From NCBI GenBank assembly GCA_029266415.1, contig JAQSWW010000002.1, positions 1 through 51,858 on the forward strand: DNA of 51,858 nucleotides, read 5' to 3'. The translations under genes and the position numbers were made by a program. The notes under the pieces are model-generated. The model was not told the origin of the DNA. It did no database searches and was given only the letters and a program-made list of their open reading frames with translations. The stretch is from Actinomycetospora sp. (GTDB taxonomy: Bacteria; Actinomycetota; Actinomycetes; Mycobacteriales; Pseudonocardiaceae). Below are positions 42,063-50,151 of the stretch, piece after piece; within the stretch, counting starts at the first letter, position 1, and each line of letters begins with the position of its first letter.

Positions 42063-42081
42063 CCCACTGTCACGGAGTGGG
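42063..42081. promoter_or_regulatory. Inverted repeat CCCACT-N7-AGTGGG upstream of the Xre gene
   Basis: CCCACT (42063-42068) and AGTGGG (42076-42081) begin 40 bp upstream of the Xre start, a fitting place for an autoregulatory operator. A second, looser dyad (CACTGC...GCAGTG) lies at about 42101-42128. Beyond it, AAATTCCAATTCTTACTTG (about 42186-42205) is the most AT-rich stretch of the 271-bp gap and may hold the promoter for the plus-strand gene. Confidence 0.4.
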
Positions 42082-42294
42082 CCGCCCGGGGGTACCGGCA
42101 CTGCCCGAACGGGGGATCGAGCAGTGGCCACGACTCCGCATCGCCGCGCGCTCCCTTGCGGGGGACGGGTAGCCCTCGTGAGTCTCAAATTCCAATTCTT
42201 ACTTGCGATCACGTCGGTTCCCCCAGCCCCTGGGCGCCTCGCCCTGCTCACTCGCGCTCGATGGGGGTCCTGCTGTATCGGTGAATCGCACCGG

Positions 42295-42582
42295 GTGACC
42301 CGGCGGCTCCGCGAGGTGTCGTCCGTACATCGCGGAGCACGGAACGACGGGGCGCTGAGCTCGGAGGCGGCCTCGGTGCTGGTCGAGGGCTTGCGCTCGA
42401 TCCTCACGGTGACCTACGTGCCGCTCGACGGGGTCGTGGCGGTGCTGGACACCACGACCGCCGAGTGGGCGCTGCACCTCGACGCTGACAGTCCCGCCGA
42501 GGACCACTGCTGGGTCATGATCGAGGTCCTCGACGTCCTGCGCCGGGGCCCGCACACGGCTGGGCACGCGCTCCAGGTCTGA
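42295..42582 (+). CDS. Small hypothetical protein beside Xre regulators
   Basis: 95 residues: EAASVLVEGLRSILTVTYVP, LDGVVAVLDTTTAEWALHLD, then SPAEDHCWVMIEVLDVLRRG. The regular helix-strand pattern and codon bias support a real protein; I do not know its family. GTG 42295 is the first usable start after an in-frame stop-free but poor region, without a clear ribosome site. It sits between two Xre-type genes. Its stop codon is half of a perfect palindrome shared with the convergent gene's stop. Confidence 0.5.
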   Translation: MTRRLREVSSVHRGARNDGALSSEAASVLVEGLRSILTVTYVPLDGVVAVLDTTTAEWALHLDADSPAEDHCWVMIEVLDVLRRGPHTAGHALQV

Positions 42583-42592
42583 GCACTGCTCA
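42580..42592. terminator. Palindrome containing both convergent stop codons
   Basis: TGAGCA, C, TGCTCA: the plus-strand TGA and the minus-strand TGA (read TCA on the plus strand) are the two ends of one 13-bp palindrome. TGAGCACT also begins the family-2 hairpins at 20656 and 27400, which follow plus-strand stops in convergent gaps. Confidence 0.45.
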
Positions 42593-43027
42593 GGGCCGGC
42601 CGGGAGTGCCCCCGGTACGTGGCGTCTCGGAAGGCGCCGCGCTCTTCGGCCACTCGAGCCGCAGGCCGCGCAGGGCGTCGGACCGCCCGGGCTCGAGGCC
42701 GTCCTCGCCCAGGGTCTCGGCCACCGCGGTGCGGACGAGGGTCAGGATGGCATCCCGCATCCTGTCCGAGAGCCGCTCGGTGCGGTCGGGGAGCAGGCTC
42801 GACAGGTCCGCGCTCTGCTGGCGGACGTCCAGCCCGAGGCTCTGGGCGGCGGCCAGGACGACGGTCGTGATGTCGACCTCGAGCACCTCGGAGATCACGG
42901 TGAGCGAGCCCGGGTCGGGGAACTTGCGCAGCGGGGCGCCGGCCCCCAGTTGTTGCCACCGGCCGCGGGTCAGGGCTCGCCCCGAGGCCCGCTCCAGGTC
43001 GCTGTAGGACCAGCCCCGTGCCTGCAT
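42590..43027 (-). CDS. Xre-type regulator, 5' end truncated
   Basis: 145 residues from ATG 43027: MQARGWSYSDLERASGRALT, RGRWQQLGAGAPLRKFPDPG, SLTVISEVLEVDITTVVLAA and AQSLGLDVRQQSADLSSLLP, followed by LSDRMRDAILTLVRTAVAE. This matches an actinomycete Xre family that normally has 8-12 further N-terminal residues (xxLxxLVRARM). Upstream the frame keeps only PARTR and then runs into sequence that codes, on the opposite strand, for an HTTM protein. The natural start and promoter therefore appear to be lost. A product from the internal ATG may still fold, but expression is doubtful. Confidence 0.6.
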   Translation of the reverse strand: MQARGWSYSDLERASGRALTRGRWQQLGAGAPLRKFPDPGSLTVISEVLEVDITTVVLAAAQSLGLDVRQQSADLSSLLPDRTERLSDRMRDAILTLVRTAVAETLGEDGLEPGRSDALRGLRLEWPKSAAPSETPRTGGTPGRP

Positions 43028-43032
43028 CCGGG

Positions 43033-43552
43033 TTCGCGCTGGCGAGACGGGACCGCCGTGTCGTACGCGCTGCGCATCGGCGACGTCCACCGGTTCCCGA
43101 CGCCGGGCTTCCTCGCCGACTCCGTCGTCCTGAGTGAGCTCATGACCTTCGAGACCCTGCTGCTGGAGATCTCGCTCGCGATCTTCGTGTGGAACCGCAC
43201 CCTGCGTCCCTGGGTGCTCGCCCTCGGCGTGTCGCTCCACCTGTCGATCGAGTTCACGATGATGGTGGGGTTCTTCAGCCTGCTGATGCTCACCACCTAC
43301 CTGGCGTTCCTGCCCCCGGAGACGGCCCGTCGGCTCGTCCTGGGGGTGCGCGAACGGCTGCGCCGGGGCACGGCCGCCCTCCGTCGCGCGCCGGCGTCGA
43401 GCGCTCCGAGCGGCGGAGGTCGGCGTGGCGCGTCCCGGCGACCACGAGCAGCGCCCGCGCCGCCGCCACGGCCCCGCGAGCCGGTCCGGGCGTCGATGCG
43501 CGGCCTCTCCCGCCTGACGGCGCGAGGTCGAGGTGACGTCGGGCCTCAGTAG
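43033..43552 (+). pseudogene. HTTM-domain membrane protein, 5' part missing
   Basis: C-terminal portion of an HTTM (vitamin K-dependent carboxylase-like) membrane protein. It starts abruptly at GSRWRDGTAVSYALRIGD, a conserved internal motif of the family, and continues with LAIFVWNRTLRPWVLALGVS, LHLSIEFTMMVGFFSLLMLT and TYLAFLPPETARRLVLG, then an Arg/Pro-rich tail. Complete members have roughly 100-300 more residues upstream, including several helices. No start codon or ribosome site exists at the break; GTG 43059 would be internal. The break coincides with the cut 5' end of the Xre gene on the other strand. Confidence 0.65.
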
Positions 43553-45735
43553 GTGCGGCGCAGCCGCGCTCCGAGGGGGCGGCCGTCGGGGTCGAGCACC
43601 CGGCGGTAGGCGGGGCCGGTGATCCAGCGCCGGCGCCGGGTCAGCCGGACCTGGTCGTGCGCGGGGGCGTGGCGGCGCAGGCGACCGGGTGGGCGCGGGC
43701 CGGAGGCGCCGTCGGCGTGCCACGCCTCGAGGGCAGCGACCTGCGCGCGGACGGCGGCCGCGGCGTGGTCGGGGTCGAGCAGCTCGGTGTCGTCGGTGAG
43801 GTCGAGGTGCTCGCGCATCAGCTCCAGGCGCAGACGGCGGGCGAGGCCGCGGGCGCCGTCACCCAGCCCGGCCGGGTCTGCCGGGGCGCGCCCGTCGCGC
43901 TCGTCGTCGAGGATCGCCGCGACCAGCTCGGAGTCGTGCGTCCAGGACCGCGTGTTGAAGTTGTTGCTGCCGACGGTGGCCCAGACGTCGTCCACCACGC
44001 AGATCTTCGCGTGCACGTACACCGGCCGGCCCTCGTCGTTCTCGACGTCGAGGACCTGCACGCGGTCGCCGCCCGCGGCGCGCACCATGGCCATGGCCTC
44101 GCCCTGACCCACGTCGGCGGGACTGCCGCCGCCGTCGTCGTGGTCGGGGCGGGGGACGACGGCGATCAGGTGCAGCTGCGGGGCGCGGCGCAGCGCGGCG
44201 GCGAAGATGCGCGCGACGTCGGCGGACCACAGGTACTGGTCCTCGACGTAGACCAGCCGCTGCGCCCGCCCCAGCGCCTTGATCAGCCCGCGGGCGATGC
44301 TGCGCTCGCCCCGTGGCGCGAACGGGTACGGCGGGCGCCGACGGGGATAGGTGCGCAGGACCTGCACCGCGTACCGCCCGGCCGGCGGCGGGTCCGGGCC
44401 GGGGTCCGCGAGTGGCGACGCGGTCCGGGGCAGGCGGTGGAGGCGGTCGGGGACGACGTGCCAGGGCAGCCGGACCAGCGGTGTGGGGTCGTGCCAGCGC
44501 TCGGCGAAGACCTCCTGCAGGTCCCGGACGACGGGCCCGCGGAGCTCGAGCTGGACGTCGTGGCGCGGGCTGCGGGTGTACTCGTCGCCGGACGCGGCCG
44601 ACTGCGGGTCGCCCCGGTGGTCGATGTCGTCCCGGGCGCCGAGGACGAGGTCGATGCCGCCCAGGTAGGCGACGTCGTCGTCCGCGGTCGCGTCGGTGCC
44701 GATGACGACGAGCTTCTGGTGGTGGCTGCCGAGCGGCCGGATCCGCTGGTCGAGCAGCACCTCACCACCGACCGCGCCGAGGTCCGCGGTGAGCCGGCGG
44801 TTCGGGAGCACGTGGTAGCCGAGCGCCTCCAGGTGCGAGCGCCACAGCAGCCCGCGCACCCGTGCGCCGCGTCGCGCGGCCGCCGCGAGCGCGCCGGAGA
44901 CGGTCGGTCCCGGGTCCGCGAGCTGCTGGCCGCCGTCGCCGCGCCAGCCCAGGAACAGCACCTGGTCGCCGGCGCCGGTCCTCGCGAGGCGCTCGGCGAG
45001 GGCGGCGTAGTACGCGGTGCCGTGCACGTGCAGGCGCACCGCGTTGCCCTCGGTCCAGGGGCGCAGGCGGGTGGCCGGGTTGCCGCGCTGGCCGGCGGTG
45101 AGGAACCAGTCCTCGATCGTGGGCTCGGCGCGTGCCGCACCCAGGCCCAGCGCCCCGCGCAGCAGCGGCAGCAGCTCCTCGCCGTTCGGGGCGTCGACGA
45201 ACGGCGGGCCGGTGGCGGGCCGGTCGTGCGGCTCCTCGTCGGCGTCGCCCGGGTCGAAGACCCGGCGCAGGGCGATCGCCGCGACCCGGCCGGGGTGGTC
45301 GCGGGCGAGCGCCTCGTACAGCACCGGGTCGTGGCCCCCGTCGTCGCCGATCAGGACCCACGACGTGTGCGGGTGGCTCTCGGCCAGCCGCTCGAGCGTG
45401 GCGCGCTTGTGCGCCAGACCCCCGCCCACCAGGTACCCGGAGAAGAGCCCTCGCCCCGCCATCAGCGCCGTTCCCGGCGGGTAGTGGTCGTGGCGCAGCG
45501 CGCGCAGCAGCAGGCCGGAGAGCTGCATCGGCAGGGCGGTCAGGAAGAACACCTCGGCGTCGGCGGCGTCGACCGGCATCGCCACCACGCGCTGCATGCC
45601 CAGCAACGACCGTCGATCCCGGGGGCCCCGGGTGAGCAGGGCGACCAACCGGCCCCACAACCGCCGCAGGGGCGCGATCCGCAGGGCCCCGTCGACGTCG
45701 TAGACGACCCCGAGCCGTGCCGGAGACTCGTCCAC
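43546..45735 (-). CDS. APP1-type phosphatase domain fused to phospholipase D-like domains
   Basis: 729 residues. The N-terminus (about 8-165) matches the APP1 (DUF2183) phosphatidate-phosphatase domain: GVVYDVDGALRIAPLRR in the DxDxT position (Thr replaced by Ala), RHDHYPPGTALMAG, HKRATLERLAESHPH and WVLIGDDGGHDPVLYEALA. The rest is a phospholipase D-like pair: HKD 1 SHHQKLVVIGTD (His339, Lys341) ending VAYLGGIDLVLG, and HKD 2 YVHAKICVVDDVWATVGSNN. One chain could both cut a phospholipid and dephosphorylate the phosphatidate (inference). No signal peptide. GTG 45735 has GGGGGGAG 5 bases upstream. The 3' end overlaps the HTTM remnant by 7 bp. Confidence 0.85.
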   Translation of the reverse strand: MDESPARLGVVYDVDGALRIAPLRRLWGRLVALLTRGPRDRRSLLGMQRVVAMPVDAADAEVFFLTALPMQLSGLLLRALRHDHYPPGTALMAGRGLFSGYLVGGGLAHKRATLERLAESHPHTSWVLIGDDGGHDPVLYEALARDHPGRVAAIALRRVFDPGDADEEPHDRPATGPPFVDAPNGEELLPLLRGALGLGAARAEPTIEDWFLTAGQRGNPATRLRPWTEGNAVRLHVHGTAYYAALAERLARTGAGDQVLFLGWRGDGGQQLADPGPTVSGALAAAARRGARVRGLLWRSHLEALGYHVLPNRRLTADLGAVGGEVLLDQRIRPLGSHHQKLVVIGTDATADDDVAYLGGIDLVLGARDDIDHRGDPQSAASGDEYTRSPRHDVQLELRGPVVRDLQEVFAERWHDPTPLVRLPWHVVPDRLHRLPRTASPLADPGPDPPPAGRYAVQVLRTYPRRRPPYPFAPRGERSIARGLIKALGRAQRLVYVEDQYLWSADVARIFAAALRRAPQLHLIAVVPRPDHDDGGGSPADVGQGEAMAMVRAAGGDRVQVLDVENDEGRPVYVHAKICVVDDVWATVGSNNFNTRSWTHDSELVAAILDDERDGRAPADPAGLGDGARGLARRLRLELMREHLDLTDDTELLDPDHAAAAVRAQVAALEAWHADGASGPRPPGRLRRHAPAHDQVRLTRRRRWITGPAYRRVLDPDGRPLGARLRRTY

Positions 45736-45925
45736 GGCCGCTCCCCCCTGGTCGTCCCGACGCCGGCGATGCCCTCCCCGACGCTGTGGAGACGAAGACC
45801 TCCCGGAGGGTCCTCTCGTCGTCCTCGGAGAGGTTGGTGTGGATCAGTGCAGCGACCGCCACCGGTCGACGGCCTCGAGCGACGGCCCCGTCACCTCGCC
45901 CATGCCGGGTGACCCGGTCGTCGAC

Positions 45926-46174
45926 TCAGCGCCGGCGTCGGGACAGGAGTGCACCGGTGACACCGCCCAGGACCAACATGATCGTCAGGGCCGCCCACTG
46001 CGGCATGATCACGACCGGGATCCACAGGCGGATCGCCACGGGCTGGCGGTTCTCCAGGACGAAGACCAGCGCGAGGACGAGGACGATCACGCCGAGCGTC
46101 CACCGCGATGACCACCGCGTCGAGGTCCCGGTCGTGCGGCCGGACCGCGACGCGCGCACGGATCGGTCTGCCAT
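45926..46174 (-). CDS. LapA-family (DUF1049) membrane protein
   Basis: 82 residues: a basic N-terminus, then two membrane helices, LGVIVLVLALVFVLENRQPV and WAALTIMLVLGGVTGALLSR, ending in a short Arg run. The ENRQPVxIRLW motif after helix 1 is the LapA signature. GGAGGAG stands just before ATG 46174. LapA proteins help membrane-linked assembly in enterobacteria; in actinomycetes the role is unknown. It follows the DUF7144 gene by 33 bp on the same strand. Confidence 0.82.
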   Translation of the reverse strand: MADRSVRASRSGRTTGTSTRWSSRWTLGVIVLVLALVFVLENRQPVAIRLWIPVVIMPQWAALTIMLVLGGVTGALLSRRRR

Positions 46175-46207
46175 CTCTCCTCCTCGGCGGGGACGCGCCC
46201 GGAGCTG

Positions 46208-46678
46208 CTAGAGCTGCGTGTCGCCCCAGGTCACGATCAAGGCGTAGAGCACGAAGACGTCGAGCGCGAGCAGGATGATCGACCAGATCGGGTACGCCGG
46301 CATCCAGGCCAGCTGCACGAGCATGTTCACGGCCACGAGGCCGATACCCGCCCCGCGCGCCCAGTTCGGCACCTCGCGACCGAGCAGGCTGAGCCCGGTG
46401 GCGAGCACCAACACCCCGAGGACCAGGTGAATCCAGCCCCACCCGGAGAAGTCGATGGCCAGGATGGTGCCGTCGGCCGACACGTAGGTCGTGGGCAGAG
46501 CGAGCGCGAGGATGCCCTCGATCACGGCGAAGGCGCCGATGACCGCCATGACCACTCCGCCGAAGCGGATCCAGCCTGTCTGGGCTCCGGTGGCGGCGCC
46601 CGTCTCGTGCTCGCCGCGGCGCTGTTGGGGGATCGAGGCGCGGTCCTGCGGGGGTGTGGGGATCTGCTGTCCGGTCAT
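46208..46678 (-). CDS. DUF7144 family membrane protein (paralogue 1)
   Basis: 156 residues: a 35-residue polar N-terminus and four membrane helices (FGGVVMAVIGAFAVIEGILA, WGWIHLVLGVLVLATGLSLL, GAGIGLVAVNMLVQLAW, WSIILLALDVFVLYALIVTW). The pattern VSADGTILAIDFSGWGWIHL and QLAWMPAYPIWSIILLALD defines the DUF7144 family, common in multiple copies in actinomycetes and of unknown function. GGAGG lies 5 bases before ATG 46678. Two close paralogues occur at 47783 and 50152. Confidence 0.85.
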   Translation of the reverse strand: MTGQQIPTPPQDRASIPQQRRGEHETGAATGAQTGWIRFGGVVMAVIGAFAVIEGILALALPTTYVSADGTILAIDFSGWGWIHLVLGVLVLATGLSLLGREVPNWARGAGIGLVAVNMLVQLAWMPAYPIWSIILLALDVFVLYALIVTWGDTQL

Positions 46679-46740
46679 CGTCGCCTCCGCGGGTGTGACG
46701 GGTCCGGGGTAGACGGTCCTCGTCCGGACGGGCGTTTTCC

Positions 46741-46908
46741 TCACCCGCCGCGGGTGACCTCGTCCGCGCCGGTGCTCAGGAGGACGAGGAGGCCGACGGT
46801 GCGCGCCCGCAGCACGGCGGTGCGCCGGTTGTCGGGGCCGAGCTTCTGGTGGATCGCCCGCTGACGGGTCGTCACCGTGCTGGCCCGGTGGAGGGTCGTG
46901 GCGGCCCG
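46741..46908 (-). pseudogene. C-terminal remnant of a LuxR-type regulator
   Basis: Reading the minus strand to the TGA at 46741, the last 55 codons give RRAATTLHRASTVTTRQRAI then HQKLGPDNRRTAVLRARTVG. This matches helices 3-4 of LuxR DNA-binding domains (xxTVxTHxRAIHxKLGxxNRxxAVxRAxxLGL). Upstream in this frame the helix-2 LTxREREVL motif and the rest of the protein are missing. No start codon fits. A decayed gene end, with no predicted function. Confidence 0.5.
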
Positions 46909-47084
46909 CCGCCCACCCGGCCGTCGGGCGTCGAGGAGGGCGGGGTCGCCGGACGCCCGGACTCACCCGCGCGGGGCGAGGACGAGCGCTGTCCAGCCGC
47001 CGACCATGCGGGGCGAGCTCGTTCCGCCGTCCGGAGGCCGTCATGACCGACCAGCACAGCCCGACCGCCGCTTCCCCACCGACG

Positions 47085-47786
47085 TCACCAGCCCAGTCGC
47101 CTCGAGTCCGCCGCCGATCTACAGGGCGCCCAGACCCAGCGAGGCCGCCGAGCCGAACACGGTCGCGAAGATCGCGATGATGTCGATGAGCCCCCGAGCC
47201 AACTGTCGGCCAGACGTTGCCCGATGAGCGGCACGAAGGCCGAGCTGATGAGCTGGCGACGGCCCTTGCGGAAGGTCGAGTACGCGATGGCCAGCCCGAC
47301 CACGGCGTAGATCGCCCAGGGGTGCAGCGTCCAGTGGAACAACGAGGTCGCCATCGCGGTGCGCAGGGCCTCGACCTCGTCGCCCGGCGGCACCGACCCC
47401 GGCGGGGGCGCGGTGTAGAAGGCGAGCGGCTCGGCGACGCCGTAGAACATGAGCCCGATGCCCATGCCGGCGCTGAACATCATCGCCACCCACGACGACG
47501 TGCGGAACGCCGGGCGCTCGTCGTCCCCGCCCAGGCGGATGCGGCCGAACCGGCTGAACGCGAGGCACAGCGCGAACACCACGAACCCGAGCGCGGCGAG
47601 GCTGAACGCCCAGCCGCCACCACGGATGAGCCCCTCGAGCAACGTGCCCGTCACCGACGCGAGCGACGCGGAGTCGACGACACCCCAGCCGACGAAGACC
47701 AGGGCGAGCGCACCCGCGACGCCGAACACGATCCAGTCGGGACGGACACGGGCCACCGGGGCCGTGCCGTTGCCGCGGTCGGTCAT
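47085..47786 (-). pseudogene. BCCT-family transporter, frameshifted, with a nonsense codon and 3' truncation
   Basis: ATG 47786 overlaps the DUF7144 stop and begins a betaine/carnitine/choline-type transporter: RPDWIVFGVAGALALVFVGW, SSWVAMMFSAGMGIGLMFYG, VAEPLAFYTAPPPG, FHWTLHPWAIYAVVGLAIAY and FRKGRRQLISSAFVPLIGQR. After SWLG near 47194 the match changes frame to LIDIIAIFATVFGSAASLGL, reaches GAL and meets TAG at 47119 where family members have Gln (GALQIGGGLE). IGGGLEATGLVTSVG is still readable behind it, then homology ends near 47085. Normal length is about 500 residues, so more than half is gone. Three independent lesions indicate true decay rather than a sequencing slip. Confidence 0.75.
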
Positions 47787-48250
47787 CGCCGGCCCACGGC
47801 GTGCTCGCCGCCGATGACGACGAGGGCGCGGAGGACGAGCATATCCAGGGTGATCATGATGATCGACCAGATCGGCGCGGCCGACAGCCAGGCCAGCTGC
47901 ATGAGCATGCTGAGGCCGACCACGGTGACACCGGCGATGCGCGCCCACCCCGACTCGGCGTCCCGCAGCAGACCGAGGCCGCTGAGGAACACCAGCGTGC
48001 CGAGGACGATGTGCACCCACGCCCACACGGAGAGGTCGAGGGCGAGGACGGTTCCCTGGAAGGTCACATAGGTATCCGGCGTCGCCAGGGCGGTCACGCC
48101 TTCGAAGGCCGAGAAGGCGCCGACCACGACCATCATCACGGCGCCGAATCGCACCCAGTCCGCGGCGGGGTCGACGGGGGTCCCGAAGGACGGGCCCCGC
48201 GTCGACGGCCCCCGCTGAGTCCCCGACCCCGCGGTCTCTGCTTCCGTCAT
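47783..48250 (-). CDS. DUF7144 family membrane protein (paralogue 2)
   Basis: 155 residues with the same layout as the copy at 46208: VRFGAVMMVVVGAFSAFEGV, YVTFQGTVLALDLSVWAWVH, LVFLSGLGLLRDAESGWARI and LAWLSAAPIWSIIMITLDML. ATG 48250 has GGGGGTCGGG directly upstream; ATG 48262 would add MGVG. Its stop overlaps the ATG of the broken BCCT transporter, so the pair once formed an operon; this member looks intact. It diverges from the MFS pump gene by 143 bp. Confidence 0.82.
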   Translation of the reverse strand: MTEAETAGSGTQRGPSTRGPSFGTPVDPAADWVRFGAVMMVVVGAFSAFEGVTALATPDTYVTFQGTVLALDLSVWAWVHIVLGTLVFLSGLGLLRDAESGWARIAGVTVVGLSMLMQLAWLSAAPIWSIIMITLDMLVLRALVVIGGEHAVGRR

Positions 48251-48393
48251 CCCGACCCCCATCGCGAGTCCCGGCCGTCCTCGGCCCACCTTCCGCCTCG
48301 GTGACGTCCCGGGACCTCCCCCGGCGCGGGTGATGCCGACCGGACCTCCCGGCAGCACCGTCGACGGCGAACCGGTTCGGGCAGGAGGTCCCC

Positions 48394-49992
48394 ATGGCGG
48401 AGGTGTCGCGCGGAGCGGGCGCGACGACGGGTCGCCGGGACCGTCTGCTCGCGCTGCTCCTGGCGATGGCGATGTTCGTCCTCGTGGTGGACACCTCGCT
48501 GATGAACGTCTCGATCGCCGCGGTCGTGCGCGACCTGGGCACGACCGTCAGCGGGGTGCAGTCGGCGGTCGCCCTCGAGGCTCTCGTCTCCGCCGCGTTC
48601 ATCATCATCGGGGGCAAGGTCGGCGATCTCATCGGTCGCAAGAAGGCCTACGTGCTCGGGCTGCTGGGGTACGCGGCCGGCGCCATCGCGATGACGGTGG
48701 CGCAGGGCCTCACCGTGGTCATCATCGTGTGGGCCGTGATCGGCGGCCTCGGAGCGGCGTTGCTGCTGCCCGCGATGCAGTCGCTGGTCCACGGCAACTT
48801 CGAGGGGGCGGCGCGCAAGCGGGTGTACGCGCTGGTCGGGGCGGCGGCGGCCATCGCGGCCGCGGTCGGTCCGCTCCTCGGCGGCTTCATCACGACGTTC
48901 CTGTCCTGGCGCCTGGGCTTCGCCCTGGAGGTCCTGATCATCGCCGTCGTGCTCTGCGGCCTGCGCCTCGTGCGCGACGTGCCCTACACCGGTGTGCGCC
49001 GCGTGGACCTCGTGGGCTCCGTGCTGTCGGTGGTGGGGATGGGCACGATCGTGCTGGGCATCCTCGTCTGGCAGGAGGGTGGCGAGTCGGTCGGCGCCCT
49101 CGTGACGGTCGGGGTGGTCGCGCTCGGGTCGTTGGCGTGGTGGCTGGTGCGGTGTCGCCGCCGTGGCCGGGCCGCGCTGCTCGACGTCGGCCTGTTCGAG
49201 TCACCGTGGTTCCGCCTCGGGATCTCGGCCCAGCTGCTCCAGCAGACCGCCCTCGGCGGCACCATGATCGCGCTGCCGATCTACCTGCAGATGGTGCTCG
49301 AGTACAGCGCGCTGCTCGCCGGCCTGTCGCTCGCCCCGCTCTCGCTCACGATGTTCGCGGTGGCGCTGCTCGCTGGCCGACGCGCCGGACGGCGGCGGCC
49401 GGCCACCGTGATCCGGATCGGCTTCCTGCTCCTCGTGATCGGCAACGCGATCCTCATCGCAACCGTCCCTCGCGCGGACTTCGGCTGGGCGCTCGTCCTC
49501 CCGCTGGCGATCGCCGGAGCCGGTTTCGGGCTGTTGGTGTCGCAGCTGAACGCCTACACGCTCGGACCGATGTCCGAGGAGCGGGCGAGCGAGGCCGCCG
49601 GCGTCAACTCCGCAGCGGGTTCGTTCGGGCTCTCGCTCGGCCTGGCGCTCGCGGGCGCGGTCATGCTCGCCACCCTCGCGACGACGTTCACCGCGGAGGC
49701 GCGGGCCAGCGCCGTCCTCGCGCCGGGCGACCAGGCGCGGGTCGCCGCCGCGCTGGAGCGCGACGCGGAGGTCATGAGCAACACGGGGCTCGGTGAGCTC
49801 GTCGCCGATGAGCCGCCGCCGGTGCGGGACGAGATCGTGCGGATCAACACCGAGGCGCGGCCCCCCGCGCTGCAGGTCGCCCTGCTCGTCCCTCTCGTCG
49901 CGGGGGTGCTCGGCCTGCTGTTGACGTTCCCGATGTCCCGGCGACCCGACCCCGAGCAGGGCGGCGGGGCCGAGTCGGTCCTCGCCGGGTGA
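48394..49992 (+). CDS. EmrB/QacA-type MFS drug exporter
   Basis: 532 residues, 14 membrane helices, the DHA2 family of proton-driven multidrug pumps. Key motifs: helix 1 FVLVVDTSLMNVSIAAVVRD (the LDxTIVNVALP position), GGKVGDLIGRKKAYVLG loop (motif A), and motif C-like AAAVGPLLGGFITTFLSWRL in helix 5. A long extracellular loop before the last helix (EVMSNTGLGELVADEPPPVR) is typical. The ribosome site GGAGG lies 5 bases before ATG 48394. No TetR-type repressor is adjacent, so regulation is not obvious. Confidence 0.88.
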   Translation: MAEVSRGAGATTGRRDRLLALLLAMAMFVLVVDTSLMNVSIAAVVRDLGTTVSGVQSAVALEALVSAAFIIIGGKVGDLIGRKKAYVLGLLGYAAGAIAMTVAQGLTVVIIVWAVIGGLGAALLLPAMQSLVHGNFEGAARKRVYALVGAAAAIAAAVGPLLGGFITTFLSWRLGFALEVLIIAVVLCGLRLVRDVPYTGVRRVDLVGSVLSVVGMGTIVLGILVWQEGGESVGALVTVGVVALGSLAWWLVRCRRRGRAALLDVGLFESPWFRLGISAQLLQQTALGGTMIALPIYLQMVLEYSALLAGLSLAPLSLTMFAVALLAGRRAGRRRPATVIRIGFLLLVIGNAILIATVPRADFGWALVLPLAIAGAGFGLLVSQLNAYTLGPMSEERASEAAGVNSAAGSFGLSLGLALAGAVMLATLATTFTAEARASAVLAPGDQARVAAALERDAEVMSNTGLGELVADEPPPVRDEIVRINTEARPPALQVALLVPLVAGVLGLLLTFPMSRRPDPEQGGGAESVLAG

Positions 49993-50151
49993 CCTCGACC
50001 CTGGACGCACCGCGCTCGCCCGGGCCGGAGCAGGCTCGATCACGGTCAGGGCTGCCGGGCGAGGTCGGGATCACCCACCCGGGATGAGGCCCGGGGGCGG
50101 GAGGCTCCGTGACGATCGCAGGCGCTGTCCGCGACGTCAGGGAGCGAGAAG

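Noticed and set aside
45736-45925. Short minus-strand frames (a 19-codon ATG frame at 45844-45903 and a frame with NLSEDDERTLREVF) as a small gene.
   Set aside because: The meaningful-looking pieces are in different frames and neither resembles a known family; at most a remnant.
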